64,000 bases of DNA from Chromohalobacter israelensis. Its GTDB lineage: Bacteria > Pseudomonadota > Gammaproteobacteria > Pseudomonadales > Halomonadaceae. Position numbers and translations under genes: made by a program. The stretch is from contig JQNW01000001.1 in the NCBI GenBank assembly GCA_000761475.1, forward strand, positions 248,001 to 312,000. The letters run 5' to 3'. Positions within the stretch are counted from its first letter, which is position 1, and each line of letters opens with the position of its first letter. Below, one piece after another: positions 17,885 to 26,247 of this stretch. The notes under the pieces were generated by a model. It was not told the origin of the DNA. It saw only the letters and a program-made list of their open reading frames with translations, and did not search any database.

Positions 17885-19300
17885 TTAAAGACCGGCGTGG
17901 GCGGCGATGGCGGCGGCAATGGCCAGGGCGACTTCCTCGGGATTGCGCTTGACCGAGTAATTGAGCAATTCGGGATGTCCCGGCACGAAACCGGTATCGA
18001 AATGCCCGCTACGAAAATCGGGGTGGCGCAGAATCTCCTGGTAATAGGGTGCGGTCGTCTTGACGCCTTGCAGGCGCATGTCGTTGAGGGCCCGGATGCC
18101 GCGATCGAGGGTTTCTTCCCAGCTCATGCCCCATACGATCAGCTTCAAGCACATGGAGTCGAAATACGGCGGGATCGTATAGCCGGTGTAGATCGCGGTA
18201 TCGGTGCGCACCCCCGGCCCTCCGGGGGCGTAATAACGCGTGATGCGTCCGAACGACGGCAGGAAATCGTTCTTGGGGTCCTCGGCATTGATGCGGAACT
18301 GGATCGCATAGCCGTGATGACGGATGTCTTCCTGGCGGTAGGCCAGCTTCAGGCCGGCGGCGATGCGCAGCTGCTCGCGCACGATATCCACGCCGGTGAT
18401 CGCCTCGGAAATGGTGTGCTCGACTTGCACTCGGGTATTCATTTCCATGAAGTAGACCTCGTTGCCCTTGACGAGGAACTCCACGGTACCGGCGTTTTCG
18501 TAGCCAACCGCGCTGGCCGCGCGAACCGCCATCTCGCCGACGTAGGCCCGTTGTTCGGGCGTCAGCTGAGGGCTGGGCGCGATCTCGATGAGCTTCTGAT
18601 TGCGGCGCTGGATCGAGCAGTCGCGCTCGAAGAGGTGGATGACGTTACCGACGCTGTCGGCAAGGATCTGCACCTCGATGTGATGCGGCTCGACGACGCA
18701 TTTCTCCATGAACACGTCGGCACTGCCGAATGCCTTGGTCGCTTCGGAAATCACGCGTTCCCAGGCCTGCTCGAGCTGGGCCGGGGTGTCGCAACGGCGA
18801 ATGCCGCGCCCCCCGCCACCGGAGGTGGCCTTGAGCATGACCGGATAGCCGATGGTGTCGGCCAGTGCCAAGGCCTCGGCACAGGTCTCGAGATTGCCGT
18901 CCGAGCCCGGCGTCACCGGCACGCCGGCGTCGCGCATCGCGGCGCGCGCCGCCGTCTTGTCGCCCATCCGCGCGATCACGCTGGCGTCCGGCCCCACGAA
19001 GGCCAGGCCGGCGTCTTCGCAGATGCGTGCGAAATCGGCATTCTCCGAGAGGAAACCATAGCCGGGGTGGATCGCGTCACAGCCCGTCTCGCGGGCCAGG
19101 TCGACGATGCGCCGCGGATCGAGGTACCCCGCCAAGGGGTCTTCGCCCACGAAATGCGCCTCGTCGGCGCGCTTGACGTGCAGCGCGAAGCGGTCGGGCT
19201 CGGTGTAGATCGCCACCGACCGGATGCCCATTTCGGCGCAGGCGCGTACAATGCGTACAGCGATTTCGCCACGATTGGCGATGAGAAGTTTCTTGAACAC
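17885..19300 (-). CDS. pycA: Pyruvate carboxylase subunit A (biotin carboxylase), 471 aa
   Basis: An ATP-grasp enzyme that carboxylates the biotin carried by PycB. The N-terminus FKKLLIANRGEIAVRIVRAC, the HPGYGFLSEN motif, the ATP-binding KATSGGGGRGIR and the catalytic FLEMNTRVQVEH-type segment (here FMEMNTRVQVEH) are all present. It resembles AccC, but its place directly before pycB and beside a LysR gene marks it as the pyruvate carboxylase subunit. The start is GTG at 19300 with GGAGGG upstream. It is followed by pycB after 11 bases. Its promoter must lie within the ~316-base gap that also holds a dyad and a MITE-like repeat. Confidence 0.9.
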   Translation of the reverse strand: MFKKLLIANRGEIAVRIVRACAEMGIRSVAIYTEPDRFALHVKRADEAHFVGEDPLAGYLDPRRIVDLARETGCDAIHPGYGFLSENADFARICEDAGLAFVGPDASVIARMGDKTAARAAMRDAGVPVTPGSDGNLETCAEALALADTIGYPVMLKATSGGGGRGIRRCDTPAQLEQAWERVISEATKAFGSADVFMEKCVVEPHHIEVQILADSVGNVIHLFERDCSIQRRNQKLIEIAPSPQLTPEQRAYVGEMAVRAASAVGYENAGTVEFLVKGNEVYFMEMNTRVQVEHTISEAITGVDIVREQLRIAAGLKLAYRQEDIRHHGYAIQFRINAEDPKNDFLPSFGRITRYYAPGGPGVRTDTAIYTGYTIPPYFDSMCLKLIVWGMSWEETLDRGIRALNDMRLQGVKTTAPYYQEILRHPDFRSGHFDTGFVPGHPELLNYSVKRNPEEVALAIAAAIAAHAGL

Positions 19301-19327
19301 CGTCTGCCCTCCGGTTTCAGGCGCCCT

Positions 19328-19344
19328 GCTAATCGACGATTAGC
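19328..19344. promoter_or_regulatory. 17-bp dyad upstream of pycA
   Basis: GCTAATCGACGATTAGC is a perfect palindrome around a central base, 28 bases before the pycA start. It could be an operator or a leader hairpin; no T-run follows. Confidence 0.35.
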
Positions 19345-19357
19345 GTGGCGTCCGTTT

Positions 19358-19500
19358 AGGGTTTGTACGAAAAGTCGACGAGCGAAGGCAAGACAAGGCA
19401 AAAATCGGCGAAAGAGCGGAGTTTACGGAGTGTAAATGAGCATCTTGAGCCGATTTTTAACGCCGTATTGCCGAGCGCAGACAGTTTTCGTACAGAGCCT
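19358..19500. repeat. MITE-like repeat element, about 143 bp
   Basis: The ends are near-matching inverted repeats, AGGGTTTGTACGAAAA on the left and (reverse complement of the right end) AGGCTCTGTACGAAAA, 14 of 16 bases alike. Inside, AAAATCGGC/GCCGATTTT and GTTTAC/GTAAAT also pair, so the whole folds as one long hairpin. It has no open frame. It looks like a non-autonomous repeat of a kind I associate with Halomonas-type genomes. It splits the pycA-pycR intergenic region. Confidence 0.7.
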
Positions 19501-19577
19501 AGGTCGTAGCGTGCTTGTTATCCGTCCTCTCACGCTACCCACCGAAGGACCAATAGAAAAATTGATATTTTTTTGCC

Positions 19578-19596
19578 AAGCTATAAGCAATAGCTT
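19578..19596 (+). promoter_or_regulatory. LysR-type operator before pycR
   Basis: AAGCTATAAGCAATAGCTT has 7-base arms (AAGCTAT/ATAGCTT) around 5 bases, in an AT-rich patch 20 bases before the pycR start. It fits a LysR recognition dyad and autoregulation. Confidence 0.5.
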
Positions 19597-19616
19597 ATGA
19601 CCACGCCGGGGGCGTC

Positions 19617-20591
19617 ATGTCGCGACCCAATCTGCTCAATCGTCTGACCTTTCGCCAGCTGCAGGTCTTCCAGGCCGTGCACCGCCAGCAGTCCTACTCG
19701 CGGGCAGCCGAACAGCTCGGGCTGACCCAGCCGGCGGTCAGCGCCCAGATCCGCCAGCTCGAGCAGGCCCTCGAGCAACCGCTGTTCAAGTATGCGGGCA
19801 AGACGCTGCATGTCCTGCCCGCCGCGGATGCGCTGGCCGCCTCGGTACAGTCGATCTTCGGCCAGGTCTCGAGCCTGCAGATGGAGCTCTCCGAACTGGC
19901 GGGCACCATCCGCGGCGAACTCAATCTCGCCGCGGTGAGCACCGCACAGTACGTGGTGCCTCACATCCTGGCACGCTTTCGCGCCCGTTACCCGGAGGTG
20001 CAGGTGCGCCTGCGCGTCTGCAATCGCGGCCAGGCCCTGGAGCGTCTCGCCGAGCGCCGCGACGACCTGGTGATCATGGGCATGGTTCCCGAGGATGCCA
20101 ATCTCGCCTTCATGCCGATCCTCGATAACGAGATGATTCCCGTGGTGTGGCCCGGCCACCCGCTCCTGACGGCCGACGCGCCCACGCTCGAGGACTTCAC
20201 GCGCTACTACGTGCTGATGCGCGAGCCCGGCTCGGGAACGCGTACCGCCTTCGAGGACTTCGTCGCCCGCGAGCGCGTCTCGCTGCGCCACACGCTGGAG
20301 CTCGGCACCAATGAAGCCATCAAGCAGGGTGTCATGGCGCATCTTGGCGTTGCCGTGCTGCCGCGCCTGGCGGTACAGCTCGAACTCGCCTCGGGACTGC
20401 TGGCCTCACCGACGCTGCCGGGCTTTCCGCTGCGCCGTTCGTGGTGCACCGTGCATCCCAAGGACCGCTATCCCACGCCCGTGACCGAGCTCTTCCTGCG
20501 TTTCGTCAGGGAACTGCTGCCGGAGCTGAACGCCCATTTCAAGGCACCGCTGGTCCCCGCGCCCGGCCCCAGCTTCGCCTGCACGCCCTGA
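19617..20591 (+). CDS. pycR: LysR-family regulator divergent from pycAB, 324 aa
   Basis: The N-terminus carries the LysR winged helix-turn-helix (LTFRQLQVFQAVHRQQSYSR, then AAEQLGLTQPAVSAQIRQLE, residues ~10-50). A periplasmic-binding-like effector domain follows, of the CbbR subgroup by its opening PNLLNRLTFRQL. Divergent placement from pycA matches PycR in Pseudomonas, so the likely target is the pyruvate carboxylase operon. The effector cannot be read from sequence. The start ATG follows GGGGGCG. A LysR-type dyad lies just upstream. A MITE-like insertion now lies between the dyad and the pycA start, which may have altered joint control. Confidence 0.8.
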   Translation: MSRPNLLNRLTFRQLQVFQAVHRQQSYSRAAEQLGLTQPAVSAQIRQLEQALEQPLFKYAGKTLHVLPAADALAASVQSIFGQVSSLQMELSELAGTIRGELNLAAVSTAQYVVPHILARFRARYPEVQVRLRVCNRGQALERLAERRDDLVIMGMVPEDANLAFMPILDNEMIPVVWPGHPLLTADAPTLEDFTRYYVLMREPGSGTRTAFEDFVARERVSLRHTLELGTNEAIKQGVMAHLGVAVLPRLAVQLELASGLLASPTLPGFPLRRSWCTVHPKDRYPTPVTELFLRFVRELLPELNAHFKAPLVPAPGPSFACTP

Positions 20592-20678
20592 TCCGCCACT
20601 GCCGCCCTTGACTCCAGTGCTGACGGCCCTCACCTAGGAGGGCAACGTCATCCCGTTCGATTTTCCACGGAGTCAATC

Positions 20679-21701
20679 ATGCAAGCGATCACCACGACCG
20701 GTCAGCCCCAGGCCGCCCCCGAAGAAGCCTTCGAGATTCGCCAGCGCGAGACACCCACGCCCGGCGATCAGGACCTGCTGGTGCGCATCGAGGCCGTCTC
20801 GGTCAACCCGGTGGACACCAAGATACGCCAGGGTGCCTTCCTGCCCAGCGACCAGCACAATGTGCTCGGCTGGGACGCCGTGGGCCGGGTGGAAAGCGTC
20901 GGCGCCGGCGTCGAGCACTTCGCACCGGGAGATCGCGTGTACTATGCCGGCGAGGTCGAACGCCCCGGCTGCAACGCCGAGTACCAACTCGTCGATGCGC
21001 GCCTGGCCGCCAAGGCACCTCAGCAGTTGAGCGTCGAGGAAGCGGCCGCCATGCCGTTGACGTCCCTGACCGCCTGGGAGGCCCTGTTCGACAAGCTCAA
21101 GCTGTCTCAGGGCGCTGACACCCATCGCGAGCAGACCTTGCTGATCATCAACGGTGCCGGCGGCGTCGGCTCGATCGCGATTCAGATGGCGCGGCAGCTC
21201 ACCGGCATCAAGGTCATCGCCACGGCTTCCCGCGACACGTCCGTCGAATGGTGCCGGCGCATGGGCGCGCATGAAGTGGTCGACCATCACGACCTCGTGG
21301 CGAACATGCAGCAGGCCGGCCACGAGCAGGTCGACTACATCTTCAATTGCCACGATATCGGCGACCACTGGGACAACATGGTGTCGCTCATTCGTCCCCT
21401 GGGTCATATCGTGGCCATCGCCGAGACCCAGAAACCCGTCGATCTCAATGCCCTGCAAGGCAAGGCAGTGACGTTCAGCTGGGAATTCATGTTCGCCCGG
21501 CCCCTGCACGGTGCCGATATCGCCCATCAAGGGCAGATCCTGGCGACGCTGGCCGAGCATTTCGACGCCGGCCGCCTGCGCAGCACGCTCAGCGACATCG
21601 TCGGCCCGCTGACGCCGGCCAACCTCGGCGAGGCGCACCGGCGCCTCGAGACCGGACACACCACCGGCAAGCTCGTGCTCAGTGCCATGCCCGCCGCCTG
21701 A
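20679..21701 (+). CDS. Zinc-type alcohol dehydrogenase / quinone oxidoreductase family protein, 340 aa
   Basis: A medium-chain dehydrogenase/reductase with a GroES-like N-terminal half (SVNPVDTKIRQG, LGWDAVGRVESVG) and a Rossmann half with the NAD(P)-binding NGAGGVGSIAIQMARQL (residues ~157-173). The catalytic zinc Cys/His set of true alcohol dehydrogenases is not evident, so it is more likely an NADPH-dependent quinone or enal reductase (ZADH/YhdH-like). GGAG precedes the ATG. It stands alone between pycR and lipA; a palindrome without a T-run follows. Substrate unknown. Confidence 0.85.
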   Translation: MQAITTTGQPQAAPEEAFEIRQRETPTPGDQDLLVRIEAVSVNPVDTKIRQGAFLPSDQHNVLGWDAVGRVESVGAGVEHFAPGDRVYYAGEVERPGCNAEYQLVDARLAAKAPQQLSVEEAAAMPLTSLTAWEALFDKLKLSQGADTHREQTLLIINGAGGVGSIAIQMARQLTGIKVIATASRDTSVEWCRRMGAHEVVDHHDLVANMQQAGHEQVDYIFNCHDIGDHWDNMVSLIRPLGHIVAIAETQKPVDLNALQGKAVTFSWEFMFARPLHGADIAHQGQILATLAEHFDAGRLRSTLSDIVGPLTPANLGEAHRRLETGHTTGKLVLSAMPAA

Positions 21702-21710
21702 CGCCCAGGC

Positions 21711-21734
21711 TCGACCGGCCGCGCGGCCGGTCGA
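21711..21734. repeat. Perfect 24-bp palindrome after the oxidoreductase gene
   Basis: TCGACCGGCCGCGCGGCCGGTCGA reads the same on both strands. It lies 9 bases past the stop. It could act as a weak terminator hairpin or mRNA 3' end protector; no T-run follows. Confidence 0.5.
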
Positions 21735-21896
21735 ACTGTCCAGAATGACGCCTTGTGTGGTATCTTTGGCGCATGAATACACGCATCGTCATGCCGTGCC
21801 AGGCTACCCGGAAAACGCCGCCCGGCCCCCTTTCCGATGATGCCGTGGTCGCGCCGTCTCGGCGCCGTCGGCCGGCTTGCAGAGAGGCTCACGCTA

Positions 21897-22946
21897 ATGA
21901 GTGATACCCCTTCCCAGCGCATCACCAGCGGCAAGAAATATCGCAACGATCAAGGCATCGCCGCCATCAAGGACGGCATGAAGTCACGCGAGCCCTCCGA
22001 AGGCGGCGTCGGCGGTCGCAAGCCCCAGTGGCTGCGCGTCCAGATGCCCGGCGGCGAGCGTTTCGAGGCCGTCAAGCGCAACGTCAAGGAACACCGGCTC
22101 AGCACCGTTTGCGCCGAATCCCATTGCCCCAACATGGGGGAATGCTGGAGCAACGGTACCGCCACCATCATGTTGATGGGATCGGTCTGCACTCGTGCCT
22201 GCCGTTTCTGTGCCGTCGACACCGGCAACCCGCGCGGCTGGCTGGATCACGAAGAGCCGGCGAACACCGCAGAATCGGTGGAACTGATGGGCTTGCGCTA
22301 CATCGTGCTGACTTCGGTGGACCGCGACGACCTGCCCGACGGCGGTGCCGGCCACTACGCCGCCTGCATCCGCGCGATCAAGGCGCGCACCCCCCAGGTC
22401 GCGGTGGAAGCCCTGACGCCGGACTTCGATGGCGTGCCCAGTGCCATCGAGGAAGTCGTCGACTCCGGCCTGGAGGTGTTCGCTCAGAACGTCGAGACCG
22501 TGGAACGCCTGACTGGCCGGGTTCGCGACCCGCGCGCCGGCTACCGCAAGACGCTCGATGTCCTGGCGCATGCCAAGCGCCATCGCCCCGAGGTGATCAC
22601 CAAGACCAGCCTGATGCTGGGGCTCGGCGAGACCGAGGAGGAGATCCTGCAGACCTTCGACGACCTGCGCGAGATCGGCGTCGATATCGTCACCCTGGGG
22701 CAGTATCTGCAGCCGACACGCAATCACCTGCCGGTGGAACGCTGGGTCACCCCCGAGGAATTCGAGCACTATCGCCAGCAAGGCCTGGCCAAGGGCTTCA
22801 TGGAAGTGCCCTCCGGCCCGCTGGTGCGCTCCAGCTATCGCGCGGATCGCGTGTTCGAGAAAAACAACCTGGGCCTGGCGGAACCCGCCACGGTGCCCGG
22901 TCAGGCCTCGGACCCCGACCGCATCGCCGCCGTCAACATCGGCTGA
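21897..22946 (+). CDS. lipA: Lipoyl synthase, 349 aa
   Basis: A radical-SAM enzyme that inserts two sulfur atoms into octanoyl groups on lipoyl domains of 2-oxo-acid dehydrogenases. The radical-SAM cluster cysteines are Cys98, Cys102 and Cys105 in CTRACRFC. The auxiliary, sacrificed cluster is bound by Cys72, Cys77 and Cys83 in [12 protein letters not shown]. The C-terminal RSSYRAD supplies the last serine ligand. I chose the ATG at 21897 because GAGAGG precedes it; an upstream ATG gives a 20-residue tail unlike the family. It converges with lipB, unlike the usual lipB-lipA head-to-tail order. Confidence 0.95.
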   Translation: MSDTPSQRITSGKKYRNDQGIAAIKDGMKSREPSEGGVGGRKPQWLRVQMPGGERFEAVKRNVKEHRLSTVCAESHCPNMGECWSNGTATIMLMGSVCTRACRFCAVDTGNPRGWLDHEEPANTAESVELMGLRYIVLTSVDRDDLPDGGAGHYAACIRAIKARTPQVAVEALTPDFDGVPSAIEEVVDSGLEVFAQNVETVERLTGRVRDPRAGYRKTLDVLAHAKRHRPEVITKTSLMLGLGETEEEILQTFDDLREIGVDIVTLGQYLQPTRNHLPVERWVTPEEFEHYRQQGLAKGFMEVPSGPLVRSSYRADRVFEKNNLGLAEPATVPGQASDPDRIAAVNIG

Positions 22947-22979
22947 CGCACGCCACCTCCGATAGCATCGACAACGCGA

Positions 22980-23013
22980 ACGGCCCGCAGTGGTACCAGT
23001 CCACTGCGGGCCG
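22980..23013. terminator. Shared hairpin between convergent lipA and lipB
   Basis: CGGCCCGCAGTGG and CCACTGCGGGCCG pair perfectly around a short loop. The position midway between two facing stops suggests a two-way terminator; T-runs are weak on both sides. Confidence 0.65.
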
Positions 23014-23040
23014 TGTCGTTGAAGGCTGCGCACGGCGCGG

Positions 23041-23703
23041 TCAGGCGGGCACGGTATCCATCGGCGTCAGTCGACGGCCGAGTTGCCGGGCCAGGCATTC
23101 GGCCAGTTCGAGTGCCACGGCCTCGCACCCCGGACAATCGTCGACGAGATCGGCAAGACGTGTCATCGCCATGCCGGCATGGCCGCAGGGGTTGATACGC
23201 TGGAAGGGTGACAGGTCGCCATCGACGTTGAGCGCCACGCCATGAAAGCTGGCGCCGCGACGAATGCGCAGCCCCAGCGAGGCGATCTTGGTCTCGCCCA
23301 CGTAGACCCCAGGCGCATCGGGGCGCGCCCGGGCCGTGACGCCATGCGCGGCCAGCAAGTCGATGACCGCCTGCTCGAGCGCGCTGACCAACTCGCGCAC
23401 CCCCAGCTTGCCACGACGCACATCGATCAGCGGATACAGCACCACCTGCCCCGGCCCATGATAGGTCACCTGCCCGCCTCGATCGGTGGCCACCACGGGG
23501 ATGTCCCCGGGCATGAGCAGGTGCTCGGCCTTGCCCGCCTGCCCCTGGGTGAACACCGGGTCATGTTCGACCAGCCAGAACTGATCGGGGCTGTCGGCAT
23601 CGCGCGTGTCGGTGAACTCGCGCATGGCTTGCCATACCGGCACATAAGGGCGCCGCCCAAGGCGATGCAATTCGATCGGGGGAAGCCCGCGCTCGGCGGC
23701 CAT
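23041..23703 (-). CDS. lipB: Octanoyltransferase, 220 aa
   Basis: Transfers octanoyl from acyl-carrier protein to lipoyl domains, the step before LipA. Motifs include [13 protein letters not shown] (residues ~73-85), [16 protein letters not shown] with the catalytic Lys, and [12 protein letters not shown] with the catalytic Cys. The length is normal. The ATG at 23703 overlaps the stop of the DUF493 gene (TGATG), so translation is coupled; a GTG one codon earlier is an alternative. It ends the long envelope cluster. Confidence 0.94.
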   Translation of the reverse strand: MAAERGLPPIELHRLGRRPYVPVWQAMREFTDTRDADSPDQFWLVEHDPVFTQGQAGKAEHLLMPGDIPVVATDRGGQVTYHGPGQVVLYPLIDVRRGKLGVRELVSALEQAVIDLLAAHGVTARARPDAPGVYVGETKIASLGLRIRRGASFHGVALNVDGDLSPFQRINPCGHAGMAMTRLADLVDDCPGCEAVALELAECLARQLGRRLTPMDTVPA

Positions 23704-23999
23704 CACATCACCATGTGCACGCGTCCAGTCGCCTTGAGCGAATGGAACAATGCATTGAGCTGCTCATGCCCCGTGGCCCGGATGACCACGCGCACGGATT
23801 GAAAACGACCGTTGCGACTATCGACCATGCGCACGCTGCTGCGGTCGAACCCTGGCGCATGCTGTTCGACGATATCCAGCACGGCGGCCTTGAAATCGGG
23901 CGCCGCGTCACCGACGATCTTGATGGGATACTGACAGGGAAACTCGATTTTGGGTGCGTCCTGCGACGCCCCTTGCTCGGTAGGCGAAGTCTGTTGCAT
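23703..23999 (-). CDS. ybeD: DUF493/YbeD-family protein, 98 aa
   Basis: Matches the small ACT-like protein that precedes lipB in many gammaproteobacteria: [11 protein letters not shown] near the start, the central segment [20 protein letters not shown], and the end GRVHMVM. It has a ferredoxin-like fold; the function is unknown, though an allosteric or lipoate link has been proposed from its place. I set the start at the ATG 23999, which gives a length close to E. coli YbeD (87 aa). An ATG at 24029 is possible. The stop overlaps the lipB start. A hairpin separates it from dacA. Confidence 0.85.
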   Translation of the reverse strand: MQQTSPTEQGASQDAPKIEFPCQYPIKIVGDAAPDFKAAVLDIVEQHAPGFDRSSVRMVDSRNGRFQSVRVVIRATGHEQLNALFHSLKATGRVHMVM

Positions 24000-24071
24000 G
24001 GGTAGAACGGCCTCGTATGGGCTCGGCATGATATGTCCGAGTATTCTACTCAACCTTACCGTGACGACCAA

Positions 24072-24096
24072 GGGTGGCGCCGACCCGACGCCACCC
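24072..24096 (-). terminator. Hairpin between dacA and ybeD
   Basis: GGGTGGCGTC/GGCGCCACCC form a stem with a short loop on the minus strand, 10 bases after the dacA stop. The following sequence (TTGGTCG) has no strong T-run, so termination may be partial. Confidence 0.5.
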
Positions 24097-24105
24097 TCCG
24101 CTGGA

Positions 24106-25308
24106 TCAGTCGAAGAAGCCATAGACGAACTGCAGGATCTTGTCCCAGATCCGCTTGAAGAAGCCGCCCTCGTCGATCGACTCCAGCGCCACCAGTGGCC
24201 GCTCGTCGAGCACCTCGCCGTCCAGCATGATCTTCAAGGTCCCCAGGCGATCGCCCGCGCTCACCGGCGCCTCGATGGTTTCGCGAATGTCGAGCTGAGC
24301 GTTCAGCTCGTCGCTGCGTCCACGGGGCACGGTCAAGTAGACATCGTCGGCGACGCCCAGACGCAACTCGTCCTTCTCGCCTCCCCAGATGCGGGGCGTG
24401 TTGAGCACGGCGCCACTTTCGTAGAGACGCTGCGTCTCGAAGAAACGGAACCCGTAGCTCAGCAGCTTCTGGGTTTCCTGAGCTCGCGCTTCATCGGAGT
24501 CGGTTCCCATGACCACGGCCACCAGGCGCGTACCATCCTTCTCGGCGGAAGCGACCAGACAATAGCCGGCGGCCTCGGTGTGCCCCGTCTTCAAGCCATC
24601 GACGCTCGGATCGCGCCATAGCAGGCGGTTGCGGTTCGGCTGGCGAATGTCGTTCCAGGTGAAGTACTTTTCGGAATAGACCTCGTAATGGTCGGGATAG
24701 TCCTTGATGATGTGCTGAGCGATGACCGCCAGGTCGTGCGCCGAGGAGTAGTGGTCCTCATTGGGCAGCCCGGTGGGATTCATGAAATGCGTTTGCTCGA
24801 GATTCATCCGCGCCGCCTGCTGATTCATGAGATCGGCAAAGGCGTCCTCGCTGCCCGCGATATGCTCGGCCAGCGCCACGCTGGCATCGTTACCCGACTG
24901 GATCACCACGCCCCGGAGCAGATTGTCGATGCTCACCTTGCTGCCCGGATTGAGAAACATCCGCGAGCCGCCGGTCCGCCAGGCGTTTTCGCTGATCGTG
25001 GCCTCGTCGTCGCCACTGATGTTGCCGGCATCGATTTCGCGCTCGACGATATAGGCCGTCATCATCTTGGTGAGACTGGCCGGCGGCAGTTCCTTGTCGG
25101 CATTGTGCTCGACCAGGATCTTGCCGCTATCGGCGTCCATCAATACCCATGCCGACGCCGCCAGCTCCGGCGCGGACGGTACCATGGAAGATGGTACCGG
25201 CGACGGTTCCGGTGGATTCTGGGCATGTGCCGTTGGCGCGAGGACGCCGATACATAGCGTGACCAGTAGAACAACGCGTAACAGTGACGATTGAGCGAAC
25301 ACTCTCAT
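24106..25308 (-). CDS. dacA: D-alanyl-D-alanine carboxypeptidase (PBP5/6 type), 400 aa
   Basis: A periplasmic enzyme that removes the terminal D-Ala of peptidoglycan pentapeptides. The signal peptide is cleaved around AHAQ (residue 30). Active-site boxes are SLTK (Ser78, Lys81), SGN (138-140) and KTG in DGLKTGHTEA. A beta-rich domain follows, then an amphipathic C-terminal helix (FFKRIWDKILQFVYGFF) that anchors the protein to the inner membrane. It sits between rlpA and ybeD as in other gammaproteobacteria. Pseudomonas calls the orthologue dacC. Confidence 0.94.
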   Translation of the reverse strand: MRVFAQSSLLRVVLLVTLCIGVLAPTAHAQNPPEPSPVPSSMVPSAPELAASAWVLMDADSGKILVEHNADKELPPASLTKMMTAYIVEREIDAGNISGDDEATISENAWRTGGSRMFLNPGSKVSIDNLLRGVVIQSGNDASVALAEHIAGSEDAFADLMNQQAARMNLEQTHFMNPTGLPNEDHYSSAHDLAVIAQHIIKDYPDHYEVYSEKYFTWNDIRQPNRNRLLWRDPSVDGLKTGHTEAAGYCLVASAEKDGTRLVAVVMGTDSDEARAQETQKLLSYGFRFFETQRLYESGAVLNTPRIWGGEKDELRLGVADDVYLTVPRGRSDELNAQLDIRETIEAPVSAGDRLGTLKIMLDGEVLDERPLVALESIDEGGFFKRIWDKILQFVYGFFD

Positions 25309-25332
25309 GACAACATTTCTCGCTAAGCGGGG

Positions 25333-26247
25333 TTACTCGGTAGCGGAAACCACAAACGGCTGGTCAAATCCCGCCGCCTGCAATTCCGCTTTGATGGAAT
25401 CGAGTTGCGAAGTATCACGCACAGGGCCTACCTGGACGCGATACAATGACGCCTTCCTGCGTATGCGTACGGGACGCGATACTTGTGCTTGCAAGCGCTT
25501 TTCCAGCGCCTTGGCCCGAGCCGCAGAACTCAGTGCTGCGACCTGGACATACTGCATGCTCCCCTGACGCTTGGTGACACGACCTTGTCCAGGCGCTTCA
25601 GCAACCGGGGCTTTATTCTCTGCTTTTTGTACTGTGCCTTGAACCGGTATGCCTGCAGCCGCCCTAGCCATATCCCTTTTGCCAGGTGAGGACTTAGTGC
25701 GCTTATGCTGCTCGGCCCACTGCCTAGGGTCAATAGCTTCAACGCGCACATGCCCCGTACCGGCATCGAGAATCTTGAGGCGCGCCGCCGCCGCATAGGA
25801 GAGGTCGATCAATCGATCGCCATGAAACGGGCCTCGGTCATTGATCCGCACGATAACGTCACGCCCGTTGTCGAGATTGGTCACGCGCGCATAGGTCGGC
25901 AGCGGCAGTGTTCGGTGGGCCGCCGACATCTTGTACATATCGTAGGGCTCGCCACTGGCGGTGTCATACCCCTGGAACTTGGTGCCATACCAAGAAGCCT
26001 TGCCTTCCGCCTCATAGTCACTGGCGTCGGACAAGACATGATAGGTTTCACCCCACACCTCATAAGTGGCGCGATTACCGCTCTCGGCCAGCGGCTCGAC
26101 CTTGGGAACCGCATCCGGCACCTGAGACACATCCGGTGGCGCGTCCGGATACGCGTCATTTTGCTGCGCATAGCGGCCACTACGGTCACTCGCACAACCT
26201 GCTATCAACAATATCAAGGCACACGCCAACACCCCACCGACTCGCAT
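25333..26247 (-). CDS. rlpA: RlpA-family septal lytic transglycosylase lipoprotein, 304 aa
   Basis: The signal peptide ends in a lipobox (IAGC, Cys near residue 18). The middle holds the double-psi beta-barrel with GKASWYGTKFQG and the catalytic-region VIVRINDRGPF. The C-terminal ~70 residues are a SPOR domain, which binds denuded glycan at the septum. Such proteins cut glycan strands lacking stem peptides during daughter-cell separation. The ATG at 26247 overlaps the mltB stop (TGATG), with GAGGTGG upstream. Base composition is slightly lower in GC than neighbours, shared with mltB, rodA and mrdA. Confidence 0.92.
   Translation of the reverse strand: MRVGGVLACALILLIAGCASDRSGRYAQQNDAYPDAPPDVSQVPDAVPKVEPLAESGNRATYEVWGETYHVLSDASDYEAEGKASWYGTKFQGYDTASGEPYDMYKMSAAHRTLPLPTYARVTNLDNGRDVIVRINDRGPFHGDRLIDLSYAAAARLKILDAGTGHVRVEAIDPRQWAEQHKRTKSSPGKRDMARAAAGIPVQGTVQKAENKAPVAEAPGQGRVTKRQGSMQYVQVAALSSAARAKALEKRLQAQVSRPVRIRRKASLYRVQVGPVRDTSQLDSIKAELQAAGFDQPFVVSATE

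Noticed and set aside
21711-21734. A Rho-independent terminator at the perfect palindrome
   Set aside because: The stem is excellent but no T-run follows on either strand, so I list it only as a palindrome.
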